A stretch of 8,459 nt of DNA from Planctomycetota bacterium (GCA_021828935.1 JAJZCU010000067.1:1-8459), one strand, 5' to 3'. Shown: positions 1-6,851, counted from the first letter of the stretch. The notes: generated by a model from the letters alone, not told the origin. Translations and numbers: made by a program.

Positions 1-1357
1 CCCATTTGGTTTGCTTTGCGACGTATGTTTGGTCCTCTCGCCCCTTTAGCTTCGTCCAGCCCTTTTCGAATTCGCGATTGTATTCCTGAGCGACAGCGGG
101 ATCCAGATCATTAACAGAGATTGGCAGGAGATCATTGATCATCCCGTGCATAACGGCTTTGTACCGGGCGTTGCTCCAGCCGCCATTTGACGCGTGGTTG
201 TAGGCCTTCTTGAACTGCAAAATCTGCGCGAGGGCCCAAGCTTGGTATCGCCGGTGGGCCGCGTTGGCCGCCGCCGCCTGCGTCGCCTCAATCGCAACGA
301 TTTTTTTACGGACGGAGGCGAGCAGTGACTTTACTTTATTGGAATTAGTTCCGTGGCCCACGAGGAGCAGTTCCTGCGTCATCGCGGACTGGTAAACAAG
401 GCTTGCGCCGCTCTGCTCAAGTCGCGTGTTTTTGGTGGCGTCAATGCGGTGGAGTTGTCTTTGAAGCGCCTTGCACTGGCGGATTGCCTGTTGCTTCCAG
501 ATGATAACCGCCAGCTTTCGCGTGAGTGCTTGCGCCGATTTGCTGTTTGCCCAAGGGGTCAGGCCATCCATGGCGGCAGACGCCAGTCGAATGGATTTGC
601 CATTCTCGATGGCATTTTTGGCATTACTTAGCGCAGCTTTATGCCGTGAGGCTCGCGCCAGTTGATCGAGACGTTTGGCTTTCGCCGTCAACTGGCTACA
701 CAAGCGGTCGACCACGCTTTGCCGGATGCCGCCGGGCGTTCCGGAGGGCGCGCTGAGTAACTGCGCCCGCATGTAGCGAGCCTGCGACGTTGATGGTATT
801 CGCTGCGCCGAAGCTCTGGGATGAAGCAGGCACAGGCTGATGATAGACCACCGAAGAGGATTGATCCTCGCCAGGTAATCCTGCTGGGCCCAGGGCGGTA
901 ACTGTCGCGCCAGCTTCTCAAAAGCCTGCCGCGCGGCCCGGGCCTCGCTGGGCGTTGCTTGCCCCCGGCTCTGTTTCGCAACCGATTGCTCCAATTGCGC
1001 GAGCCGCTGGTTGAATTTTGCCGGCATTTGCACTGGGATGATGTTTCCTACGGCGCGGCTCAGAACAGCAGTTTGTTGTGTAGACGCCTCCCGCAGGGCG
1101 GCAAGCTGTTTTAAGATCGCCGCTTGTGTTTTCGCTAGTTGAACCTGCGTGCCCCGTTGGGCGGCAAGTTCCCGTTTTACCGCGGAGTGTTGACCGCTGC
1201 TGCTACCGGACTTTTTCAGGGCAATAATGGAAAGGAATATCGCGACTATTGCGATAACGCCGGCGACTATACCGGCGACTATACTGGCTTGGGGCGTCGC
1301 ACGTTGCGGGGGAACCGGTTGCTTTGACCGGGGGTCGGCCGGGTCATGTGGACTCAT
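1..1357 (-). CDS. Membrane-anchored coiled-coil protein of unknown function (C-terminus cut by window edge)
   Basis: An uninterrupted reading frame runs from an ATG at 1357 off the left edge, giving 452 visible residues and no stop. The start is supported by AGGAG at 1365-1369, 7 nt upstream. Residues 1-24 are proline-rich and polar. Residues 25-47 form one hydrophobic helix rich in Ile, Val, Ala and Gly, followed by KKS, which suggests a signal anchor with the bulk of the protein outside the cytoplasm. Residues about 58-135 and 215-305 are Gln/Ala/Lys/Arg-rich and look like long helices or coiled coil. A conserved-looking patch, PPWAQQDYLARINPLRW, lies at 154-170. No catalytic motif is visible. 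The gene is third in a minus-strand series, 103 bp after the preceding gene and with no terminator between, so co-transcription is likely. I do not recognise the family; a scaffold or structural envelope role is only a guess from its shape. Confidence 0.8.
   Translation of the reverse strand, partial: MSPHDPADPRSKQPVPPQRATPQASIVAGIVAGVIAIVAIFLSIIALKKSGSSSGQHSAVKRELAAQRGTQVQLAKTQAAILKQLAALREASTQQTAVLSRAVGNIIPVQMPAKFNQRLAQLEQSVAKQSRGQATPSEARAARQAFEKLARQLPPWAQQDYLARINPLRWSIISLCLLHPRASAQRIPSTSQARYMRAQLLSAPSGTPGGIRQSVVDRLCSQLTAKAKRLDQLARASRHKAALSNAKNAIENGKSIRLASAAMDGLTPWANSKSAQALTRKLAVIIWKQQAIRQCKALQRQLHRIDATKNTRLEQSGASLVYQSAMTQELLLVGHGTNSNKVKSLLASVRKKIVAIEATQAAAANAAHRRYQAWALAQILQFKKAYNHASNGGWSNARYKAVMHGMINDLLPISVNDLDPAVAQEYNREFEKGWTKLKGREDQTYVAKQTKW
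1260..1283. repeat. Perfect 12-bp tandem duplication (2 copies)
   Basis: CCGGCGACTATA occurs twice in succession, at 1260-1271 and 1272-1283. It is in frame with the gene on the minus strand and encodes a repeated I-V-A-G unit inside the single transmembrane helix. Because the unit is 12 bp, gain or loss of a copy would change the helix by four residues without a frameshift. Confidence 0.85.
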
Positions 1358-1460
1358 AGAGTTGCTCCTATTGTAGAAATCAAACCGTTTCGGTCGTGCT
1401 TTGTTGGCGAGGAGGCGTCGGTCCGGCTGATTGTTTCCGAACTCCCACCCGCGGACCAGG

Positions 1461-2447
1461 TTATTTGCTCACACCCGGCTGGGTTCGATTTGCCGACGCC
1501 GACGGTGACATTGCCGAGCCTAGCGCCTCGGCTTGTGCGTGGGGCGGTGGCGCCGGCGGCGCTGACGCGGGACCACGCTGCAGCCGCGACGTTCGGCGGT
1601 GCCGGAGGTAAATCGAAAACGCTGTCAAGGCTGCCGCCGCGGCAACGAACTCGGCGAACAGTACCGTCCAATTCGTGGTCTTGGCCACGGTTGCCAATGG
1701 CTTTGACATGGCGTTAAATGGCGTGCGGATCACGGCAGTCGTCAACTTGCGGGTGCCGTCGATGAATGGCTTGGGGTCACGGAGGAAGGCGACAGCAACG
1801 GCGCCCACGGCCAAGGTGCCCTTGTGCTTCCAGATGAAATTCATCGCCGTGTCGCCGTATTTGCCAATGACCGACAGCATGCCCGGCGCCTGCCCATTCG
1901 CGTTGAGCGCGCCGCTATCGGCCATGTTTATCAATCTTTTCCCATTCACGTCGCTGAGTTCATCAATGTCTTGCGCGGCAGGCCGGCCAAAAGTTTCCAA
2001 CAGTCCCTCGACGATGCCTTTCTGTTTTTCCATGGCGGTTACGGCGTCATTGCCCAGATCCATAAAGATTGCCATGCGTCTGCCGCTGCGCGTAATATAC
2101 AAGGCGCTGTCCCCATCCCGCGCCATGAGCTGCAACGCTTTTTGTCCTTCTGCGGGGTCCATGTCCGCCACTTCCGTTAAAGCTTCCGGACCAACTTTTT
2201 CGGTTGCCTGCACGGTTTCCTGCGTGCCAAACTTGGTCGCGTCTTCTTCCATGGTGCGGGCCAGCGCGCCTTCGCCGCCAAAGTCGGCGGTTCCTGTCGG
2301 GAAATGGTCGGCCACCTGACTGGCACCGTCCTCAATTGCGTCGATAGCCGCGTCCGCCGCAGCCGCCTCCTGCCCAATAACACGGCCGCACATGACGAGA
2401 ATGAGTATGGCAGCCAACGCGACTTTTGCTAAACGGTTAATTGGCAT
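1461..2447 (-). CDS. Exported membrane protein with repeated G-x-x-A-L motifs, function unknown
   Basis: The product is 328 residues and starts at ATG 2447, with a G-rich stretch (GGGGGA) shortly upstream as a possible ribosome binding site. Residues 1-25 form a signal peptide (basic start, then LAAILILVM). Residues about 55-205 are helical and carry six G-x-x-A-[L/V/M] motifs: GEGAL 58, GPEAL 86, GQKAL 101, GDSAL 112, GNDAV 132 and GDTAM 198. Then come FIWKHKG (204-210), a hydrophobic stretch (211-222) ending in DPKPFIDG (224-231), and a transmembrane helix at about 262-281. The tail after 283 is basic, then Pro/Ala/Ser-rich, and probably cytoplasmic. The start overlaps the upstream gene's end by 11 bp, suggesting translational coupling. 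VMC at 18-20 is not a proper lipobox. I cannot name a family; the motif pattern resembles planctomycete hypothetical proteins as I remember them, which is recollection and not a search. Confidence 0.85.
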   Translation of the reverse strand: MPINRLAKVALAAILILVMCGRVIGQEAAAADAAIDAIEDGASQVADHFPTGTADFGGEGALARTMEEDATKFGTQETVQATEKVGPEALTEVADMDPAEGQKALQLMARDGDSALYITRSGRRMAIFMDLGNDAVTAMEKQKGIVEGLLETFGRPAAQDIDELSDVNGKRLINMADSGALNANGQAPGMLSVIGKYGDTAMNFIWKHKGTLAVGAVAVAFLRDPKPFIDGTRKLTTAVIRTPFNAMSKPLATVAKTTNWTVLFAEFVAAAAALTAFSIYLRHRRTSRLQRGPASAPPAPPPHAQAEALGSAMSPSASANRTQPGVSK

Positions 2448-3498
2448 GTTTTGTCCCCCATTGGTTGATCAGGCGTTTCACCGCAGCGCGGCGGAGCAAC
2501 GCATCGGAGTGGGCATCTTTGTTTAGGATTGCGATCAGCCCCGGCTGCTTGGCGGTTCCGTTGAGAATGTCCGCTTGCATCTGGTCGAGCAGTATGCATG
2601 TGGCTTGGGTTATCTTTCGGTGCGGATGCTCAATTTTATCGTAAATGACGTCGACTATTTTGTTGACCGCCAGGCCTGCTACAATTGAAAGGCCAAACGT
2701 TTCAGGCCCTGTCAATCCGGCTGCCGCATCGGTCGTTCCCTCGGCCCCCAACAGGCCGGTTTGTGCGAGCAATGTCGGTGCCAATTTGCTGGACACCGTG
2801 AGAACTACCAGGCTGGCGGCGTTGGTGCCCACGATTCGCTTCACCACCGTCCCGTGCGTCTGGGCCAGCATAGCCGCCGTGGCATGTTTAAACTGCTGGT
2901 CCGTAATAACAAGAGGCGGCAAATGCGCCGCCCGCGCCAGCGGTATGTCTTGTAGGCTGTCGTTGATGTGCTCCACCAAGCGGTTGTTAACCGCTTGGAC
3001 ACGCGATTGATAGTCCGCGACCACCGCCTTGATTGTTTGGCGCAGTTGCGCGGCGGTGAGGATGTCCTTGCGGAAGCAATGGGCAGTGTACCAAGCGGCG
3101 TGTTTATGGCTGGTAAACGGTATCTCGTCAACTGCGGTTCGCCATTCATTACCCCATCCCAGCACGTCTCCCGCGAACTTCGGGGCACCGTTGGCCTTCG
3201 CGGTTTGAAAGAAGTTGCGCAATATTTGGAGGCTCTTGTTAACATCTTTCCGGCCCGCCGCGTCGGCAAGCCAAATCGCCGGCGCTGCCCGCGCTATGGC
3301 TTGATTGGTCAGGCCCGTCGCGCTTGTCGCCCTGACCGAATTACCAGGCGCCAAAGGCTTTGCATGTGCGTGCCCATTGTTTTCAGCCGTCCACACCGCA
3401 AAAATTGCCACGGCGCCGACCGCAATAACCCCGAATACCAATTTACGCCGGGCGACGCGAGCCAGGAACATGCGTATTTTTCGTTGATCCGGAGCCAT
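2437..3498 (-). CDS. Membrane-anchored protein of unknown function, first gene of the operon
   Basis: From ATG 3498 the product is 353 residues. GTG 3516 and ATG 3504 are in frame upstream, but AAGGGG (3505-3510) is spaced 6 nt from ATG 3498 and fits that start best. Residues 1-18 are basic and residues 19-36 are a single transmembrane helix (VFGVIAVGAVAIFAVW), indicating an N-in signal anchor. The soluble region has a helical segment with an aromatic/His patch (TSHKHAAWYTAHCFRK, 129-144), then long amphipathic helices (about 147-185). Two more hydrophobic stretches lie at about 224-250 and 262-286 (Gly-rich, GLSIVAGLAVNKIVDVIYD), which could be a membrane hairpin or buried helices. The C-terminus is a charged helical region containing KQPGLIAIL. 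No enzyme motif is seen. The gene ends within the start region of the next gene, so the two products are probably made together. The family is not recognised. Confidence 0.85.
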   Translation of the reverse strand: MAPDQRKIRMFLARVARRKLVFGVIAVGAVAIFAVWTAENNGHAHAKPLAPGNSVRATSATGLTNQAIARAAPAIWLADAAGRKDVNKSLQILRNFFQTAKANGAPKFAGDVLGWGNEWRTAVDEIPFTSHKHAAWYTAHCFRKDILTAAQLRQTIKAVVADYQSRVQAVNNRLVEHINDSLQDIPLARAAHLPPLVITDQQFKHATAAMLAQTHGTVVKRIVGTNAASLVVLTVSSKLAPTLLAQTGLLGAEGTTDAAAGLTGPETFGLSIVAGLAVNKIVDVIYDKIEHPHRKITQATCILLDQMQADILNGTAKQPGLIAILNKDAHSDALLRRAAVKRLINQWGTKHAN

Positions 3499-3504
3499 GT
3501 GCAT

Positions 3505-3510
3505 CCCCTT
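3505..3510 (-). promoter_or_regulatory. Ribosome binding site that decides the start of the 2437-3498 gene
   Basis: On the minus strand AAGGGG lies 6 nt before ATG 3498. It would be directly abutting or downstream of the alternative starts at 3504 and 3516, so the 3498 start is preferred. Confidence 0.6.
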
Positions 3511-3540
3511 GTACACCTAAACCCTAGACCACGCGGCGTT

Positions 3541-3624
3541 TCAGTAGCCCGCCGCCATGGGCTGCTTGCTCATTTGCTTACCAGAATTGTAATACGGGCC
3601 CGGCACCGCCTGACCTGAGTTCAT
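3541..3624 (-). other. Possible 27-residue leader ORF upstream of the membrane-protein operon
   Basis: ATG at 3624 opens a 27-codon frame ending in TGA at 3543-3541, 42 nt before the ATG of the first operon gene. The peptide begins MNSGQAVPGPYYNSG and ends MAAGY. There is no Shine-Dalgarno sequence, and its ATG shares a base with the proposed -10 box, so if that promoter is right the full frame is not transcribed from it. A shorter version starting at an internal ATG (10 residues, MSKQPMAAGY) would still fit. It may be chance. Confidence 0.15.
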
Positions 3625-3652
3625 TTATACAGACGGAACGACTTAACTGCAA
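3624..3652 (-). promoter_or_regulatory. Sigma-70-like promoter of the three-gene membrane operon
   Basis: On the minus strand TTGCAG (3652-3647) is followed by a 17-nt spacer and TATAAA (3629-3624). The -10 matches consensus at 5 of 6 positions, the -35 at 3 of 6. The start of transcription would be near 3617, giving a leader of about 120 nt before ATG 3498. It lies in the 241-bp gap after the GH32 gene, supporting separate transcription of the membrane operon. I see no clear terminator for the GH32 gene in this gap. Confidence 0.45.
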
Positions 3653-3757
3653 GATTTATTTTTCTAACCTTGGGGCGTCGACGGCGTATGCTTGGCTACC
3701 GCGTGGCTTTTTAGCCGCACGCTCCGGATGCGTATTGCACCGCTCATCCGCCCATGC

Positions 3758-5284
3758 TCAGGCGACCCACGCGGATTTTAACGTATGCACAGCCAGTGAA
3801 ATAATGCGTGCCCCGGCGCCGCGGGCTTGCAGACGAAGGTGGTGGGGGCCCGATTTTGGCGGCAGGCAGGATGTCATGGACGCCTCGCCCTGGTTTCCGA
3901 AAATTTCCAAAGACGTGCGGTCCAGAAGCAGGCGCAGCGTCACGACGCCGTGTTGGGCTGCGGCCACGCCCGATGCTCCCAGGGCGGTGATCACGCCAGT
4001 CGCCGGCGTGTACGAAACCAGATGCTTCCCCAAAGTCACGTCGATGCGCTTCGCCCGGCCCACGGCCAGCGTCAATTCAACATCCAAAAGTTCGCCAGAA
4101 AATTTTAACAGAGAATTCGCCGACCGGCCACCCAGCGGTTTGTCTCGGATCGTGTGCGTGGCCGTCCGCAGCCTCGAAATCTCTTCCACGGGAAATCGGA
4201 AGATACGCAAACCGTGCGGCGTATCATGCAGCGACAAAACACAGGGAAATCCCAACTGCTGGTTGAACGGCATGTTGGGGTAGTGCCCGTTGGCCATCCA
4301 TGTGATCTGGACGGCGTTCCCGGAGTTGTCGGGAAGGTCGCTAAAGACCTGGGACGCATAGAAATTTTTTCCCGTGTCCATGGCGAAGGGGCCGGCCTGC
4401 GGCGTGAATCGTTCGCCGTTGAATTCTCCAATAAGATATTTCCCGTTGGCACCGGTAAAAATCCATTTTTCTTCGCGGGCGCGTCCATGAATCCGAAGCG
4501 GGAAGAAGTTCGGGCACTCCCGACTCTGCGGAAAATGAATCTCCTGGATTTTCCTCCACTGCTTTAAATTGGTTGACTTCAACAAAGCAAAGCCTTGCCG
4601 GCCATCGAGAAACAGCGCCATAATCCAATGGCGCGTCGGTTCATACCAGATGACCTTTGGGTCTCGATCGCCGGGCGTAATATTTTCTATAACAGGGTTT
4701 TTTGCGTACTTGGTCAGGCTCATCGCGTGGTTGTTGCTGTAGGCAACGCATTGCGTGAATGGCTGGCCTTTGGAAAGCGCAGATGTGCCACCGGCGGCCG
4801 TGTAAAACGCAACAACCGCGGGCTCCTTTCCGGTCTGAAAGCCACCGGTGTTGTGCCGGTCAACTACTGCAGATCCGCTCCATATGTTGCCGCGGCGGTC
4901 AGGCTTCAGCGCAACGGGCAGTTGACGCCAATGGACAAGATCGCTGCTGATGGCGTGGCCCCAGCTTTTGTCCGCCGACGCGGTATTCGACCGATCTGGA
5001 TTGAATTGGAAGAACAAGTGGTACTTTCCGGCCACATAGACTAGCCCATTGGGGTCATTGATCCATCCGGTCCGGGCGGTGAAGTGGAACTGGGGGCGCA
5101 GCGGCTGGTCGTACCCCACGGGCGCCGCGGCCCGGGACTTTTTTATTATTTTTCCGCGCGAGTGCCCGGCGCGGGAAAGGCCCATCAACGCGGCGGATTG
5201 GGCGACCCGCTGCAGGAACGCCCGCCGCGAACGCGGTCTGGGCGCAGCCCGTTTTCCGTTCCTGCTCGCAGCGTTTTCATGCAT
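3758..5284 (-). CDS. Tat-exported GH32 glycoside hydrolase (levanase / fructan beta-fructosidase-like)
   Basis: This 508-residue protein hydrolyses beta-fructosidic bonds (levan, inulin or sucrose) outside the cytoplasm, judged by family. Family 32 hallmarks are visible in order: WINDPNG at 74-80 (Asp77 the expected nucleophile), WGHA at 108-111, RDP at 207-209 (Asp208 the transition-state stabiliser) and ECP at 256-258 (Glu256 the expected acid/base). The blade region spans about 65-370. The rest is the C-terminal beta-sandwich, with DRTSLEIFGNQGE near the end as in many family members. The N-terminus carries a twin-arginine motif, SRRAFLQ at 19-25, followed by a moderately hydrophobic stretch, so Tat export is likely. 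The ATG at 5284 keeps the whole signal; its ribosome binding site is weak. ECPNFF differs slightly from the common ECPDLF. Exact substrate (levan, inulin or sucrose) cannot be told. The gene faces away from a GH26-like gene. Confidence 0.93.
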   Translation of the reverse strand: MHENAASRNGKRAAPRPRSRRAFLQRVAQSAALMGLSRAGHSRGKIIKKSRAAAPVGYDQPLRPQFHFTARTGWINDPNGLVYVAGKYHLFFQFNPDRSNTASADKSWGHAISSDLVHWRQLPVALKPDRRGNIWSGSAVVDRHNTGGFQTGKEPAVVAFYTAAGGTSALSKGQPFTQCVAYSNNHAMSLTKYAKNPVIENITPGDRDPKVIWYEPTRHWIMALFLDGRQGFALLKSTNLKQWRKIQEIHFPQSRECPNFFPLRIHGRAREEKWIFTGANGKYLIGEFNGERFTPQAGPFAMDTGKNFYASQVFSDLPDNSGNAVQITWMANGHYPNMPFNQQLGFPCVLSLHDTPHGLRIFRFPVEEISRLRTATHTIRDKPLGGRSANSLLKFSGELLDVELTLAVGRAKRIDVTLGKHLVSYTPATGVITALGASGVAAAQHGVVTLRLLLDRTSLEIFGNQGEASMTSCLPPKSGPHHLRLQARGAGARIISLAVHTLKSAWVA

Positions 5285-5552
5285 ACGTTAGAGGTCCGTT
5301 CAATCTGGGAATCGCTATTATAAAACGGTTCGGCGTTACAAAGGTACGCGCGGGTGTGGTGTTTTGCCCGGCGCCAACCGTCGCTGCCCAGACTAGAGTA
5401 CCCCGTGAGGCCCGCGTTTGCAAAGCTGTATTTATTTTGAATCGCCCTCCACATTGCACTGCGCAGCCGCGCCGATTCCTACGCGCCGCAGCACGCGGAA
5501 GCCTGGAATGTGGTACATTGGCAACGACCCCATCGGGAAAAGGAATTTCGTT
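5285..5552. other. Divergent intergenic region between GH32 and GH26 genes
   Basis: This 268-bp gap separates two divergently transcribed glycosidase genes and must hold both promoters. I can support the TATAAT facing the GH32 gene, a TTTGCAAA palindrome at 5417-5424, and the AGGA ribosome binding site of the GH26 gene at 5541-5544. No convincing sigma-70 promoter facing the GH26 gene was found, and no long inverted repeat that would mark a regulator site. Confidence 0.5.
5317..5322 (-). promoter_or_regulatory. -10 element for the GH32 gene
   Basis: On the minus strand a perfect TATAAT lies 32 nt upstream of the GH32 ATG, which would give a leader of about 25 nt. No good -35 is found at 16-18 nt spacing. 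TTGTAA at 5341-5336 is only 13 nt away, too close. An activator-dependent promoter would fit, but that is inference. Confidence 0.4.
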
Positions 5553-6668
5553 ATGAATCAACACCGCGCCGTGCTTTGCCTTTTGCCCGCATTCGCCGTT
5601 GGCGCGGGAATCGCCGTGCCGGCATGCGCCGCAACGAAATACGTCCTGCCACACCTGGCGGTTTACCGCGGAGCCACGGCAACCGCCAAAGTCAACGCAT
5701 TTGCGGCTTGGATACATCGGCCGGGCATCTGGGCGGAAGACTTTATGGATGATTCGTCATGGGGCTCCATTGCCAATCCCAATTGGCAAACCGTTCCCTG
5801 GGGGAAGTGGGCGAAGGCTCGCCCCGGCCGCAGGTTGATTTTGAGCGTCACCCTGCTGCCGGGCCCGTGGAACGGCAGCGGCCCGATGGCCGGTACAATT
5901 GCTGTTAAGAAGCCGGTCTCGCTGAAAGATGGCGCCGCGGGAGCTTATAATAACTATTTCAAGTCGCTGGCCGAAAATCTCGTCGCACACGGCCTGGGCA
6001 ACAGTATTTTGCGGCTGGGTTGGGAATTTAACGGCGGCTGGTACGCCTGGCGCGCCGGCGGAAGTCCCCGGGCCTTCGCCGCGTACTGGCGGCAGATCGT
6101 GAAGACCATGCGCGCCGTGCATGGCGGCCAACATCTACAATTCTGCTGGAACCCCTCCGTGGGCTATCTGCAATTTCCAGCCGAAGAGGCGTGGCCAGGC
6201 CGCAAATATGTCAACTACATCGGGCTGGACATCTATGACCAGTGCTGGCTGAAGGGCACTTATCCGTGGCCCAAAAATGCCACGTCCGCGCAAATTTTGG
6301 CCCGCCAGAAACGGGCCTGGAACAAGAAGCTGATGCGCGGCAATCATGGCATTGCTTATTGGATAATCTTTGCCAAGCGCCATCATCGTCCCCTGGCCGT
6401 ACCCGAATGGGGCGTGGACAACCGCTCCGATGGCCACGGCGGAATGGATGACCCCTACTTTATCAAGCAAATGTACAAGTTCATGGCCAACCCCGCCAAT
6501 CATGTGGCGTGGGATTCTTATTTTGAATTTCGCGCCCCCGATGGCGACCACCAGATTTCGCCGGGTTTGGGGCACTACAAAACCGAATTTCCAAAATCGG
6601 CGGCGGAATTTCAAAAACTGTTCGGCGGGCGTCGCCCCAGGCGTGCAGGTCGCCCCCGCCGTTTTTAA
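5553..6668 (+). CDS. Secreted GH26-like glycoside hydrolase (beta-mannanase/endoglucanase type)
   Basis: From ATG 5553 the product is 371 residues. The frame stays open upstream to 5418, but AGGA at 5541-5544 (8 nt before the ATG) and a clean Sec signal peptide right after it (hydrophobic 6-22, cleavage near PACAA, about residue 27) fix this start. The fold expected is a (beta/alpha)8 barrel. Key motifs are LRLGWEFNGGWYAW at 153-166 (Glu158 the expected acid/base), FCWNPS at 197-202, IGLDIYD at 223-229 and VPEWGV at 283-288 (Glu285 the expected nucleophile). These match clan GH-A, most like GH26. Classical GH26 enzymes have His just before the acid/base Glu; here it is Trp157, so this is a divergent branch and mannan specificity is uncertain. 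The C-terminus ends in a basic run (GRRPRRAGRPRRF) overlapping a terminator-like hairpin. The gene is divergent from the GH32 gene. Confidence 0.85.
   Translation: MNQHRAVLCLLPAFAVGAGIAVPACAATKYVLPHLAVYRGATATAKVNAFAAWIHRPGIWAEDFMDDSSWGSIANPNWQTVPWGKWAKARPGRRLILSVTLLPGPWNGSGPMAGTIAVKKPVSLKDGAAGAYNNYFKSLAENLVAHGLGNSILRLGWEFNGGWYAWRAGGSPRAFAAYWRQIVKTMRAVHGGQHLQFCWNPSVGYLQFPAEEAWPGRKYVNYIGLDIYDQCWLKGTYPWPKNATSAQILARQKRAWNKKLMRGNHGIAYWIIFAKRHHRPLAVPEWGVDNRSDGHGGMDDPYFIKQMYKFMANPANHVAWDSYFEFRAPDGDHQISPGLGHYKTEFPKSAAEFQKLFGGRRPRRAGRPRRF
6623..6666 (+). terminator. Terminator-like hairpin overlapping the end of the GH26 gene
   Basis: CGGCGGG (6623-6629) pairs perfectly with CCCGCCG (6655-6661), and two more inner pairs are possible with a 2-nt bulge. 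TTTTT follows at 6662-6666, immediately after the stem. The stop codon TAA (6666-6668) shares the last T, so the whole hairpin lies inside the coding sequence. The loop is long (25 nt), which lowers confidence. Confidence 0.5.
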
Positions 6669-6772
6669 TGGACAAAAGCACGGAATTGTCGGACGGGGCC
6701 GCGAAATCGGCCAGCGCATTGGCAAACTGGGTAATCTCCGTAATGAACAATTAAAATTGATACAACCGCGAC

Positions 6773-6802
6773 TTGCACTACGGTCCGTCGCCGTGCTATG
6801 CT
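6773..6802 (+). promoter_or_regulatory. Candidate promoter (extended -10) upstream of the PEP-CTERM gene
   Basis: TTGCAC (6773-6778), an 18-nt spacer and TATGCT (6797-6802), the last preceded by TGC as an extended -10. Transcription would begin near 6809, about 120 nt before the GTG start. It competes with a second candidate downstream; one or both may be used. Confidence 0.3.
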
Positions 6803-6821
6803 CAAACGCGTTCGACAATTT

Positions 6822-6851
6822 TTGATGGCTCGGCGACGCTCTCATTAAAAT
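6822..6851 (+). promoter_or_regulatory. Second candidate promoter upstream of the PEP-CTERM gene
   Basis: TTGATG (6822-6827, 4 of 6 to consensus), an 18-nt spacer and TAAAAT (6846-6851, 5 of 6). It would start transcription near 6858, with a leader of about 70 nt that contains the hairpin at 6873-6891 and the ribosome binding site. On consensus match it is the better of the two. Confidence 0.4.

Noticed and set aside
1370..1375. TACAAT (minus strand) as an internal promoter before the coiled-coil gene
   Set aside because: It would start transcription only a few bases before the ATG, excluding the good AGGAG site, and has no -35.
1675..2319. Long plus-strand frame of 214 codons
   Set aside because: It lies opposite the 1461-2447 gene, which has a signal peptide, transmembrane helix and clean operon spacing. 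The plus-strand product is a Ser/Pro/Ala-rich shadow without a ribosome binding site.
2388..2396. Lipobox (VMC) in the signal peptide of the 1461-2447 product
   Set aside because: The residue before Cys is Met, not Gly, Ala or Ser, so it does not fit the lipobox pattern.
2968..3618. Plus-strand frame of 216 codons
   Set aside because: It is antisense to the first membrane-operon gene, Arg-rich with no recognisable domain, and has no start signal.
5454..5519. Possible promoter for the GH26-like gene (TTGCAC at 5454, TACATT at 5514)
   Set aside because: The two elements are not at usable spacing, and neither has a partner at 16-18 nt.
5418..5552. Upstream extension of the GH26-like gene
   Set aside because: The 45 extra residues would bury the signal peptide. 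ATG 5553 has an AGGA site at good spacing and is followed at once by a signal peptide.
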